Part shown: piece by piece, positions 7,594 through 18,598 of the stretch
Numbering within the stretch: the stretch's first letter is position 1
Layout: every line of letters starts with the position of its first letter
Source of the DNA: Fen-999 sp964530115
Lineage (GTDB): Bacteria > Pseudomonadota > Gammaproteobacteria > Burkholderiales > Rhodocyclaceae
Direction of reading: 5' to 3'
Length of the DNA: 18,598 nucleotides
Assembly (NCBI GenBank): GCA_964530115.1
Contig: CAZGYD010000088.1
Span: 1 to 18,598, forward strand
The notes under the pieces: model-generated
What the model was told of the DNA's origin: nothing
Database searches by the model: none
The model's input: only the letters and a program-made list of their open reading frames with translations
Made by a program: the position numbers and the translations under genes

Positions 7594-7622
7594 GTCTAGC
7601 CAGACCGCGGGAGGTTCCGCAA
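7593..7622 (-). promoter_or_regulatory. Predicted promoter of the tetR/adaptor/RND operon
   Basis: On the minus strand TTGCGG (7622-7617) is separated by 18 bases from TAGACT (7598-7593). The predicted transcription start falls inside inverted repeat 2, leaving a leader of about 40 bases containing inverted repeat 1. The hexamers match the sigma-70 consensus only moderately. Confidence 0.4.
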
Positions 7623-7628
7623 TCCCCG

Positions 7629-7656
7629 TTGGCGTGTTACGACGGCTGAGTATTGT
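7629..7656 (+). promoter_or_regulatory. Possible promoter of the receiver/ATPase gene, overlapping repeat copy B
   Basis: TTGGCG (7629-7634) and TATTGT (7651-7656) are separated by 16 bases and each matches 4 of 6 consensus positions. The dispersed 21-bp repeat copy B (7631-7651) supplies the spacer and parts of both hexamers. This would leave a leader of about 45 bases before the start at 7708. The evidence is weak, from hexamer matching only. Confidence 0.25.
7631..7651 (-). repeat. dispersed 21-bp repeat, copy B (intergenic)
   Basis: Read on the minus strand this matches copies A and C at 20 of 21 positions (one G/A difference at 7639). It lies in the divergent intergenic region between the tetR operon and the receiver/ATPase gene, the only copy outside a coding sequence. 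Confidence 0.8.
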
Positions 7657-7707
7657 GCAATGCGATCGATGGTATCGTTGCGGCTTCTCTTTTTCGAGGA
7701 ACGACCG

Positions 7708-8610
7708 ATGGCCCGGCGGATCCTGGTCGCGGAAGACGAACCGATCAATCTCGAAGCGCTGACCGAGATCCTCACCGACGCGGGCTACGAGGTCGATTCG
7801 GTCGGAAATGCCGGCGGCGCATGGGACGCCCTGTCGTCCGACCCCGCGCGGTTCGACCTCGTCCTGCTCGACCGGGTGATGCCGGACATGGACGGCATCG
7901 AAATCCTCCGGCGCATCAAACGGCGACCGGAACTGCTGCACCTGCCGGTCATCATGCAGACGTCTCTGGGCGGTGACGAGGCGGTCGCCGAAGGATTGAA
8001 GGCGGGCGCCTACTACTATCTGACCAAGCCGTTCGCGGCCGATACACTGCTCGCGATCGTCGCCGCGGCGATCCAGGACTATCAGGACTACCGGGACCTC
8101 GAACGCTCCGCCCGGCGGACGGGGCAGGCGCTCACCTGCCTCGCCCGCGCGCAATTCGAGTTCCGCACGCCCGACGAAGCCCGCGACATTTCGACCCTCA
8201 TCGCCCAGGTCGCCCCCGATCCCGGCCGCGTGGTGCTCGGCCTTTCGGAACTGACGCTGAACGCCATCGAGCACGGCAATCTCGGCCTCACCTATGAGGA
8301 CAAGTCGCGGCTGGGCGTGGGTGAGCCGCTGGCGGCGGAGATCGCCCGGCGTCTTACCATGGCTGAGTTTGCAAGGCGGCGGGCCACGATCGAATTCCGG
8401 CGCACGGCCGATGAGCTGGTCTTCGTCATCCGCGATGAGGGCAGCGGCTTCGACTGGCGCCGCTATCTGGAGATGAGCCCCGAGCGAGCCTTCGACACAC
8501 ACGGACGGGGCATCGCCATGTCGCGCATGCTCAGTTTCGACCGGCTCGAGTACCGCGGCTGCGGCAACGAGGTCGAGGCCGCGGTACTGCTGGCCGGACC
8601 CCGCGGCTGA
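7708..8610 (+). CDS. Response regulator: receiver domain fused to an RsbW-like ATPase domain
   Basis: This 300-residue protein has two domains. Residues 1-120 form a receiver with the full phosphorylation site: D10 in VAEDEP, phosphoacceptor D55 in LVLLDRVMPDMDG, T85 and K107 in LTKPF. Residues about 145-298 form a GHKL ATPase of the RsbW/SpoIIAB type with N-box ELTLNAIEHGN (181-191), G1 box RDEGSGFDW (242-250) and G2 box HGRGIAMSRML (265-275). Such modules act as anti-sigma factors and/or protein serine kinases in partner-switching systems. ATG at 7708 is preferred over an in-frame ATG at 7660 because GAGGA (7696-7700) precedes it and the receiver begins directly with ARRILVAEDE. It converges on the hybrid kinase gene with one base between stop codons, so the kinase is its likely phosphodonor. 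No STAS or PP2C partner is visible in the window. Confidence 0.88.
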   Translation: MARRILVAEDEPINLEALTEILTDAGYEVDSVGNAGGAWDALSSDPARFDLVLLDRVMPDMDGIEILRRIKRRPELLHLPVIMQTSLGGDEAVAEGLKAGAYYYLTKPFAADTLLAIVAAAIQDYQDYRDLERSARRTGQALTCLARAQFEFRTPDEARDISTLIAQVAPDPGRVVLGLSELTLNAIEHGNLGLTYEDKSRLGVGEPLAAEIARRLTMAEFARRRATIEFRRTADELVFVIRDEGSGFDWRRYLEMSPERAFDTHGRGIAMSRMLSFDRLEYRGCGNEVEAAVLLAGPRG

Positions 8611-8611
8611 T

Positions 8612-11557
<2,946 letters not shown>

Positions 11558-11579
11558 TCCGGGATGCGCTCCTCGATGT

Positions 11580-11596
11580 CCGACCGGGCCGGTCGG
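11580..11596 (-). other. Small perfect hairpin in the kinase mRNA leader
   Basis: CCGACCG / CGGTCGG forms a 7-bp GC stem with a 3-base loop. It lies 5 bp upstream of the GAGGAG ribosome binding site of the hybrid kinase gene. It could modulate ribosome access or may be incidental in GC-rich DNA. Confidence 0.3.
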
Positions 11597-11629
11597 CCAT
11601 TTCCTCTTAACGACGATCGGCGCCACGGA

Positions 11630-11653
11630 TTGAGGCCCGATGGCTCGCCTCAA
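11630..11653 (-). other. Second stem-loop downstream of the atp terminator
   Basis: TTGAGGC / GCCTCAA forms a 7-bp perfect stem around a 10-base loop, directly beyond the T-run of the atpC terminator on the minus strand. No T-run follows it. It may be a back-up pause or processing element, or the start of the kinase leader. Confidence 0.3.
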
Positions 11654-11656
11654 ACG

Positions 11657-11681
11657 AAAAAGGCGGCCCGCGGCCGCCTTT
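11657..11681 (-). terminator. Rho-independent terminator of the atp operon
   Basis: A perfect 10-bp stem (AAAGGCGGCC / GGCCGCCTTT) with a 3-base loop is followed on the minus strand by TTTTTCGTTT. It lies about 20 bases after the atpC stop. This separates the ATP synthase operon from the kinase gene, which must then be transcribed from its own promoter within about 100 bp. Confidence 0.9.
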
Positions 11682-11701
11682 CGATGCCCTCGCGGGTACG
11701 C

Positions 11702-12127
11702 TCAGTGCCGGGCCTTGCGCAGCCGCTGGATGGCGGCAAGCTGCGCCACGGCCTCGGCGAGCTCGGCCTGGGCGCGCGCGTAGTCGATCTCGGACTCGCG
11801 GTTGGCCATCGCCTCCTCGGCGAGCTTCTTGGCCTCGAGCGCCTTGGCTTCGTCGAGGTCCTTGCCGCGGATCGCGGTGTCGGCGAGCACGGTCACCAGG
11901 CCGGGCTGGACCTCGAGGATGCCGCCGGCGACGAAGATCAGCTCTTCCTGTGCCTGGCCCTGGAGCTTGAGGCGCACGGCGCCCGGCTTGATCCGGGTCA
12001 TCAGCGGCATGTGGCCGGGCAGGATGCCCAGCTCGCCGACTTCGCCCGGCAGGACGACGAACTCCGCCAGCCCCGAGAAGATCTGCTCCTCGGCGCTGAC
12101 GACGTCCACATGGATGGTCATTGCCAT
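11702..12127 (-). CDS. atpC: F1Fo ATP synthase epsilon subunit
   Basis: This 141-residue protein has an N-terminal beta-sandwich (VDVVSAEEQIFSGLAEFVVLPGEVGELGILPGHMPLMTRIKPGAVRL...FVAGGILEVQPGLVTVLADTA) and a C-terminal two-helix domain (DLDEAKALEAKKLAEEA...LAEAVAQLAAIQRLRK). Epsilon sits on the central stalk with gamma, couples rotation to catalysis, and its C-terminal helices can inhibit ATP hydrolysis. ATG at 12127 is chosen because GGAAG lies 5 bases upstream; an ATG two codons later is possible. It is the last gene of the operon, 24 bp after atpD, followed by a strong terminator. Confidence 0.97.
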   Translation of the reverse strand: MAMTIHVDVVSAEEQIFSGLAEFVVLPGEVGELGILPGHMPLMTRIKPGAVRLKLQGQAQEELIFVAGGILEVQPGLVTVLADTAIRGKDLDEAKALEAKKLAEEAMANRESEIDYARAQAELAEAVAQLAAIQRLRKARH

Positions 12128-12151
12128 GATGGCTTCCTTTCGGCCGCGGCC

Positions 12152-13552
<1,401 letters not shown>

Positions 13553-13566
13553 GGTCATTTCCTCGC

Positions 13567-14460
13567 TTAACCCGCAATGGCGGCCGCGCCGCCGACGATT
13601 TCAGAAATTTCTTTGGTGATCGAGGCCTGCCGCGCCTTGTTGTAGACGAGTTGCAGTTCCTTGATGACATTGCCGGCGTTGTCGGTCGCGGACTTCATCG
13701 CCACCATGCGCGCCGACTGTTCGGAAGCCATGTTCTCGGCCACGGCCTGGTAGATCAGCGCCTCGACGTAGCGCACCAGCAGTTCGTCGATGACCACGCG
13801 CGCCTCGGGCTCGTAGAGGTAGTCCCAGCTGCCCTGCGGCGTGCCGAGCCGCTCGCCCGTGAGCGGCAGCAGCTGCTCGATGACCGGCTCCTGCTTCATG
13901 GTGTTGATGAAGCGCGTGTAGGCGATGAAAACCTTGTCGAGCTCGCCGGCCTGCACGGCGTCGATCATCACCTTGACCGGGCCGATCAGCTTTTCCAGGT
14001 GCGGCGTATCGCCCAGGTGGGTGACGTTGGAGACGATATTGGCGCCCATGCGCTGCATGAAGCCGAGGCCCTTGTTGCCGATCGCGGTAACGCGGATGTC
14101 GGTGACGCCATCGGCCTGCCACTGGCGCATGGTATTGAACACCAGCCGCAGCACGTTGGTGTTGAGGCCGCCGCAGAGGCCCTTGTCGGTCGTCACCAGG
14201 ATCAGGCCGACGCGGCTGGCGTGTTGCGACGGCTGAGTTTGGCCGTTGCGCGCGAGGAAGGGATGGCGGTAGTCGGAGAGCGTCGCTGCCGAGAGATTCG
14301 CCGCGATGCGGCGGATCTTCTCGGAGTAGGGACGCGCCGCGCGCATCCGGTCCTGCGCCTTGCGCATCTTGGATGCGGCCACCATCTCCATGGCCTTGGT
14401 GATCTTCTTGGTGTTCTGGACCGACTTGATCTTGGTCCGGATCTCTTTGCCGCCAGGCAT
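13567..14460 (-). CDS. atpG: F1Fo ATP synthase gamma subunit with a 7-residue repeat-encoded insert
   Basis: This 297-residue central-stalk protein has an N-terminal coiled-coil helix (KEIRTKIKSVQNTKKITKAMEMVAASKMRKAQ), the conserved VTTDKGLCGGLNTNV, and a C-terminal helix (ATDNAGNVIKELQLVYNKARQASITKEISEIVGGAAAI). Gamma rotates inside alpha3beta3 and transmits torque from the c-ring. An AGGAG site precedes the ATG. Residues 75-81 (TQPSQHA) are encoded by a copy of the 21-bp dispersed repeat. The segment between HPFL and RVG is 13 residues here against 6 in E. coli AtpG as I recall it, a difference of exactly the 7 residues. Confidence 0.96.
   Translation of the reverse strand: MPGGKEIRTKIKSVQNTKKITKAMEMVAASKMRKAQDRMRAARPYSEKIRRIAANLSAATLSDYRHPFLARNGQTQPSQHASRVGLILVTTDKGLCGGLNTNVLRLVFNTMRQWQADGVTDIRVTAIGNKGLGFMQRMGANIVSNVTHLGDTPHLEKLIGPVKVMIDAVQAGELDKVFIAYTRFINTMKQEPVIEQLLPLTGERLGTPQGSWDYLYEPEARVVIDELLVRYVEALIYQAVAENMASEQSARMVAMKSATDNAGNVIKELQLVYNKARQASITKEISEIVGGAAAIAG
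14218..14238 (-). repeat. dispersed 21-bp repeat, copy C (in atpG)
   Basis: Read on the minus strand it is identical to copy A at 331-351, and the match extends two further bases on the 5' side to 23 bp. It occupies exactly codons 75-81 of atpG and gives TQPSQHA, the same frame as in the Tim44-like gene. Confidence 0.88.
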
Positions 14461-14483
14461 GGCGTTCTCCTATGCGGCCGGGG

Positions 14484-16022
<1,539 letters not shown>

Positions 16023-16032
16023 GGAATTTCTC

Positions 16033-16566
16033 CTAACTGTTCAGGGCCGCGCGCATCGCCGCGAGTTTGCCGCTCACCGAGGTATCGAGCACCTGGTCTC
16101 CGACCACGACCTTGACGCCGCCGATCAGGTCCGGATCGATGCGCACGGCGAGATCGAGGCGGCCGAAGCGCCGCTCGAGCAAGGTCTTGAGCTCCGCAAG
16201 CTGCGCGTCGTCGAGCGGGTAGGCGGAATGGACGACGCCCTCCTTGACGCCCTCCTCGGCCTGCTTCAGTGCGTGAAACTGGGCAGCGATCTCGGGCAGG
16301 CAGGCCAAGCGGCCGTTGCCGACGAGCAGGGCGACGAAGTTGGCGATGCCGCTGTCGGCATCCTTGCCCGCCGCGGCGTCGAACAGGCCTTCGACCTGGC
16401 CCGCCGGAATCTTGGGGTTGCTGATGAGCGCCTGCACCTGCTCGTCGGCGGCCAACCCGGCCAGGCGGTTCAGCGCTTCGGCCCATGGGCCGAGCAGGCC
16501 GCGCTCACGCGCGAGCCGGAAGGCGGCCTCGGCATAGGGACGGGCAATGGTGGCGATCTCGGCCAT
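16033..16566 (-). CDS. atpH: F1Fo ATP synthase delta subunit
   Basis: This 177-residue OSCP/delta family protein has a helical N-terminal domain (MAEIATIARPYAEAAFRLARERG...) that binds alpha N-termini. Its C-terminal domain carries the family signature IDPDLIGGVKVVVGDQVLDTSVSGKLAAMRAAL and contacts the b-subunit stalk. It anchors the peripheral stalk to the top of F1. The start lies 4 bp after the atpF stop. Confidence 0.96.
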   Translation of the reverse strand: MAEIATIARPYAEAAFRLARERGLLGPWAEALNRLAGLAADEQVQALISNPKIPAGQVEGLFDAAAGKDADSGIANFVALLVGNGRLACLPEIAAQFHALKQAEEGVKEGVVHSAYPLDDAQLAELKTLLERRFGRLDLAVRIDPDLIGGVKVVVGDQVLDTSVSGKLAAMRAALNS

Positions 16567-16570
16567 GGCC

Positions 16571-17041
16571 TCAGAGTTCCTGCTTCAGGGCCGCCAGCAT
16601 CTCGGCGTGCGCCTTGGCGTCGACCTCGCGCCTGAGGATCTTTTCGGCACCGGCGACGGCCAGCTCGGCGACGCGTTCGCGCAAAGCCTGCTTGGCACGT
16701 TCCGCCTCCTGCTCGATCTCGGCCTTGGCTGCGGCGACCACCTTGTCGGCCTCGACGCGGGCTTGCGCCTTGGCCTCCTCGATGATCTGCTGGGCGCGGC
16801 GCTCGGCCTGGGCGAGCACCTCGGCCGACTTCTCCTTCGACTCGCGGAGCACGTCGGCGGAGCGACGGGCGGCGAGCTCGAGATCGTGCTTGCCGCGCTC
16901 GGCGGCCGCCAGACCCTCGGCGATGGTCTTTTGCCGCGTCTCGATGGCGTTCCGGAGCGGCGGCCAGACGAACTTGACCGTGAACCAGATGAAGATGGCG
17001 AAGGTGACCGCTTGCGAAATGAGGGTCAGATTGATGTTCAT
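16571..17041 (-). CDS. atpF: F1Fo ATP synthase subunit b (peripheral stalk)
   Basis: This 156-residue protein has one N-terminal membrane helix (MNINLTLISQAVTFAIFIWFTVKFVWPPL, residues about 4-27) followed by a long highly charged coiled coil (ETRQKTIAEGLAAAERGKHDLELAARRSADVLRESKEKSAEVLAQAERRAQQIIEEAKAQ...). Its length and layout are those of E. coli b. A dimer holds alpha3beta3 static against subunit a. It lies 40 bp after atpE. Confidence 0.97.
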   Translation of the reverse strand: MNINLTLISQAVTFAIFIWFTVKFVWPPLRNAIETRQKTIAEGLAAAERGKHDLELAARRSADVLRESKEKSAEVLAQAERRAQQIIEEAKAQARVEADKVVAAAKAEIEQEAERAKQALRERVAELAVAGAEKILRREVDAKAHAEMLAALKQEL

Positions 17042-17081
17042 GTATCCACCGCCGTGGCTGGAGGAGTTGGGGGGGTCGGCG

Positions 17082-17354
17082 TTACTGGATGACGGCCAGC
17101 AGCGGGTTGCCGAAGGCGAAGAGCATGGCGAGGCCGACGCCGATGATGAAGGAAGCGTCGATCAGACCGAGCAACAGGAAGACCTTGGCCTGCAGGGTGG
17201 GCATCATTTCCGGCTGGCGCGCCGCAGCTTCGAGGAAGCGGCTGGCCATGATGCCGATGCCGATACAGGCGCCTGCGGCGCCGAGGCCGATGATGAGGCC
17301 GATGCCGATGCCGGTGTAGCCCTGAATCAGTGCCAGAAGTTGCAGCTTGTCCAT
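17082..17354 (-). CDS. atpE: F1Fo ATP synthase subunit c (proteolipid)
   Basis: This 90-residue hairpin of two membrane helices has the polar loop ARQPE (45-49) and the ion-carrying carboxylate D66 in GLIDASFIIGVG. Helix 1 has the packing motif GAAGACIGIGI. An Asp carboxylate without the Gln/Glu/Ser ligand set of sodium enzymes points to proton coupling. The c-ring rotates against subunit a. AGGAA precedes the start, with 51 bp to the atpB stop. Confidence 0.97.
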   Translation of the reverse strand: MDKLQLLALIQGYTGIGIGLIIGLGAAGACIGIGIMASRFLEAAARQPEMMPTLQAKVFLLLGLIDASFIIGVGLAMLFAFGNPLLAVIQ

Positions 17355-17405
17355 TGTCGCTTTCCTTTCTATTGCGGAGTGGGGGGTTAATGGTCGAAAA
17401 AGAAA

Positions 17406-18209
17406 TCAGTGGCTCTCGTGCGCCATCGCCAGATAGACCACGGTGAGCATCATGAAGATGAACGCCTGCAGGACGACGATCAGGATGTGAAAGATCGCCC
17501 ACCCGGCGCCGAGGATGGCGCCGAAGAAGGTGCCGGCCAGGCCGGTCGCGGCCCACAGGCCGAGCAGCAGGAAGATGATCTCGCCCGCGTACATGTTGCC
17601 GTAGAGACGCAGCGAGTGGGAAAGCGGCTTGGAGAGGTATTCGATGATGTTGAGCAGCAGGTTGGCCGGCCAAAGGAGCGGATTCTTGCCGAAGGGCGCG
17701 CAGAAGAGCTCATGGATCCAGCCGCCGAGGCCCTTGACCTTGACGCTGTAGAAGATCATCAGCAGCCAGACCGAGAGCGCCAGCGCGAAGGTGGTGTTGA
17801 CATCGGCCGTCGGCACCATCCGCCACTCGTGGAGGCCAAGCGCGCCGAGGATCTTGGCCATGATGTCGATGGGCAGGAAGTCCATCGCGTTCATCAGCAG
17901 CACCCAGACGAAAACCGTCAGCGCCGCGGGCGCGACGAAGGCATGGCGGTCGCCATGAAAGATGCCCTTGACCTGATTGTCGACGAATTCGATCGCGAGT
18001 TCGACGAAGGCCTGCCGCTTGCCGGGAACCCCCGCCGTCGCCCCCTTGACCACCCACCAGAGGAAGCCGAAGGCGATGACGCCGAGGATCACCGAGGTGA
18101 CGATGGTATCGACGTGCAGGACCCAGAAATCGCCGTTGCCGACGGGCTTCTGGAGAAAACTGAGATGATGGGTGATGTACGAGGTGGGGGTCAGTTCGCC
18201 AGCAGCCAT
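17406..18209 (-). CDS. atpB: F1Fo ATP synthase subunit a
   Basis: This is a 267-residue integral membrane protein counting from ATG at 18209 (MAAGELTPTSYITHHLSFL). It has five to six membrane helices and the essential Arg (R201 from this start) in LSHSLRLYGNMYAGE, which drives proton exchange with the c-ring. The conserved NAMDFLPID segment, typical of this subunit in proteobacteria, is present. The frame can be extended to a TTG at 18239 that overlaps the atpI stop, but the ATG start resembles the family N-terminus better; the Shine-Dalgarno is weak for both. Confidence 0.95.
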   Translation of the reverse strand: MAAGELTPTSYITHHLSFLQKPVGNGDFWVLHVDTIVTSVILGVIAFGFLWWVVKGATAGVPGKRQAFVELAIEFVDNQVKGIFHGDRHAFVAPAALTVFVWVLLMNAMDFLPIDIMAKILGALGLHEWRMVPTADVNTTFALALSVWLLMIFYSVKVKGLGGWIHELFCAPFGKNPLLWPANLLLNIIEYLSKPLSHSLRLYGNMYAGEIIFLLLGLWAATGLAGTFFGAILGAGWAIFHILIVVLQAFIFMMLTVVYLAMAHESH

Positions 18210-18235
18210 TTCGAAGCCCGTCGAGAAACAGTCAG

Positions 18236-18490
18236 TCAATCACCAGATACAGCAAACGCGATCCCGGACAGCAGGACCGAAACCACGAAAGCGCCGAGGA
18301 ACGGCAGCACCGCGATCTCGCGCTGGCCGGCAAAGGCCAGCCAGAGCAACAGCACGATGACCACGATCTTGACGGCCTCGGCACGCAGGGCGGCACTCAC
18401 GGCGCCCGCCGTGGTCGCCGAGCCGCGCCCGGCCATCAGCGAGAACGCCAGCATTCCGGCCACGCCGATGCCGCCCCCCATCACTGCCGC
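18236..18490 (-). CDS. atpI: ATP synthase protein I, 5'-truncated by adapter sequence
   Basis: Eighty-four genomic codons remain, with hydrophobic segments GGGIGVAGMLAFSLMAG, VKIVVIVLLLWLAFAG and IAVLPFLGAFVVSVLLSGIAFAV. The central AALRAEAVKIV resembles the ATP-synt_I family. Position immediately before atpB supports atpI. The protein helps assemble the c-ring or supply magnesium and is usually dispensable. Family members are around 120-130 residues, so the N-terminus is missing: upstream of 18491 the sequence is sequencing adapter. GTG at 18520 and ATG at 18508 are start codons made of adapter. An internal ATG at 18481 is unlikely to be the real start. Confidence 0.8.
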   Translation of the reverse strand, partial: AAVMGGGIGVAGMLAFSLMAGRGSATTAGAVSAALRAEAVKIVVIVLLLWLAFAGQREIAVLPFLGAFVVSVLLSGIAFAVSGD

Positions 18491-18491
18491 C

Positions 18492-18598
18492 CTGTCTCTT
18501 GTACCCATCTCCGAGCCCACGAGACCGTACTAGACCTCGTATGCCGTCTTCTGCTTGGAGAAAAAAACAGAGGAGAACGCTCGCCGTAGAGGAACGGG
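18492..18598 (+). other. Illumina Nextera adapter read-through and tail (non-genomic)
   Basis: From 18492 (CTGTCTCTT...) to 18525 the sequence follows the Nextera transposase read-through sequence including CCGAGCCCACGAGAC, with two mismatches in the mosaic-end part (at 18501 and 18505). Positions 18526-18533 are CGTACTAG, which I recognise as a Nextera i7 index (N702). Positions 18534-18557 follow the P7 end (CTCGTATGCCGTCTTCTGC...), with one mismatch at 18535. Then come an A-run (18561-18567) and unassignable bases, the usual trace of reading past a short insert. No biological function should be assigned here. Confidence 0.96.

Noticed and set aside
17082..17354. Possibility of a sodium-coupled c-ring
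   Set aside because: The carboxylate is Asp in GLIDASFI, without the Gln...Glu-Ser ligand pattern of sodium enzymes.
18492..18598. Tn5-like mosaic end as evidence of a natural transposon
   Set aside because: The mosaic end is followed directly by the Illumina index and P7 sequence, so it derives from library tagmentation, not from a natural mobile element.

Overview
The window is a GC-rich stretch of a proteobacterial chromosome. The closest fit is a betaproteobacterium (Rhodocyclales-like or a relative). This rests on three things: a Tim44-like gene followed by ubiJ, a canonical atpI-B-E-F-H-A-G-D-C order, and a periplasmic Tll0287-like haem-motif protein. The taxonomic placement is inference. 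Coding density is very high. No gene-free stretch exceeds 300 bases; the longest are 7546-7707 (regulatory), 11558-11701 (terminator and leader) and the artificial tail 18492-18598. I see no tRNA, rRNA, CRISPR array or insertion sequence.

Layout. Positions 1-2000 (+ strand) hold the 3' part of a Tim44-domain membrane protein, ubiJ (ubiquinone biosynthesis accessory factor) and a secreted CxxCH protein. Positions 2055-7545 (- strand) hold a TetR repressor, a lipoprotein membrane-fusion protein and an AcrB-type RND pump in a tightly packed operon, then a small outer-membrane beta-barrel; no TolC/OprM-type channel is present. Two perfect inverted repeats lie just upstream of tetR. Positions 7708-11557 hold a convergent signalling pair whose stop codons are one base apart: a receiver/RsbW-like ATPase protein (+) and a three-PAS hybrid histidine kinase with receiver and HPt domains (-). 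Positions 11702-18490 (- strand) are the complete F1Fo ATP synthase operon except for the 5' end of atpI. It closes with a strong intrinsic terminator.

Two observations stand out. First, a 21-bp sequence occurs three times: in frame in the Tim44-like gene, in frame in atpG (on the opposite genomic strand), and in the promoter region of the receiver/ATPase gene. Both coding copies translate as TQPSQHA in the same phase. In AtpG it accounts exactly for a 7-residue expansion relative to the E. coli protein as I remember it. This looks like a dispersed short repeat that can sit inside genes. Second, the last 107 bases are not genomic: from 18492 they match the Illumina Nextera i7 read-through adapter, an 8-base index and the P7 end, followed by an A-rich tail. 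The window therefore ends at an assembly artefact that truncates atpI and would give it a false start codon.
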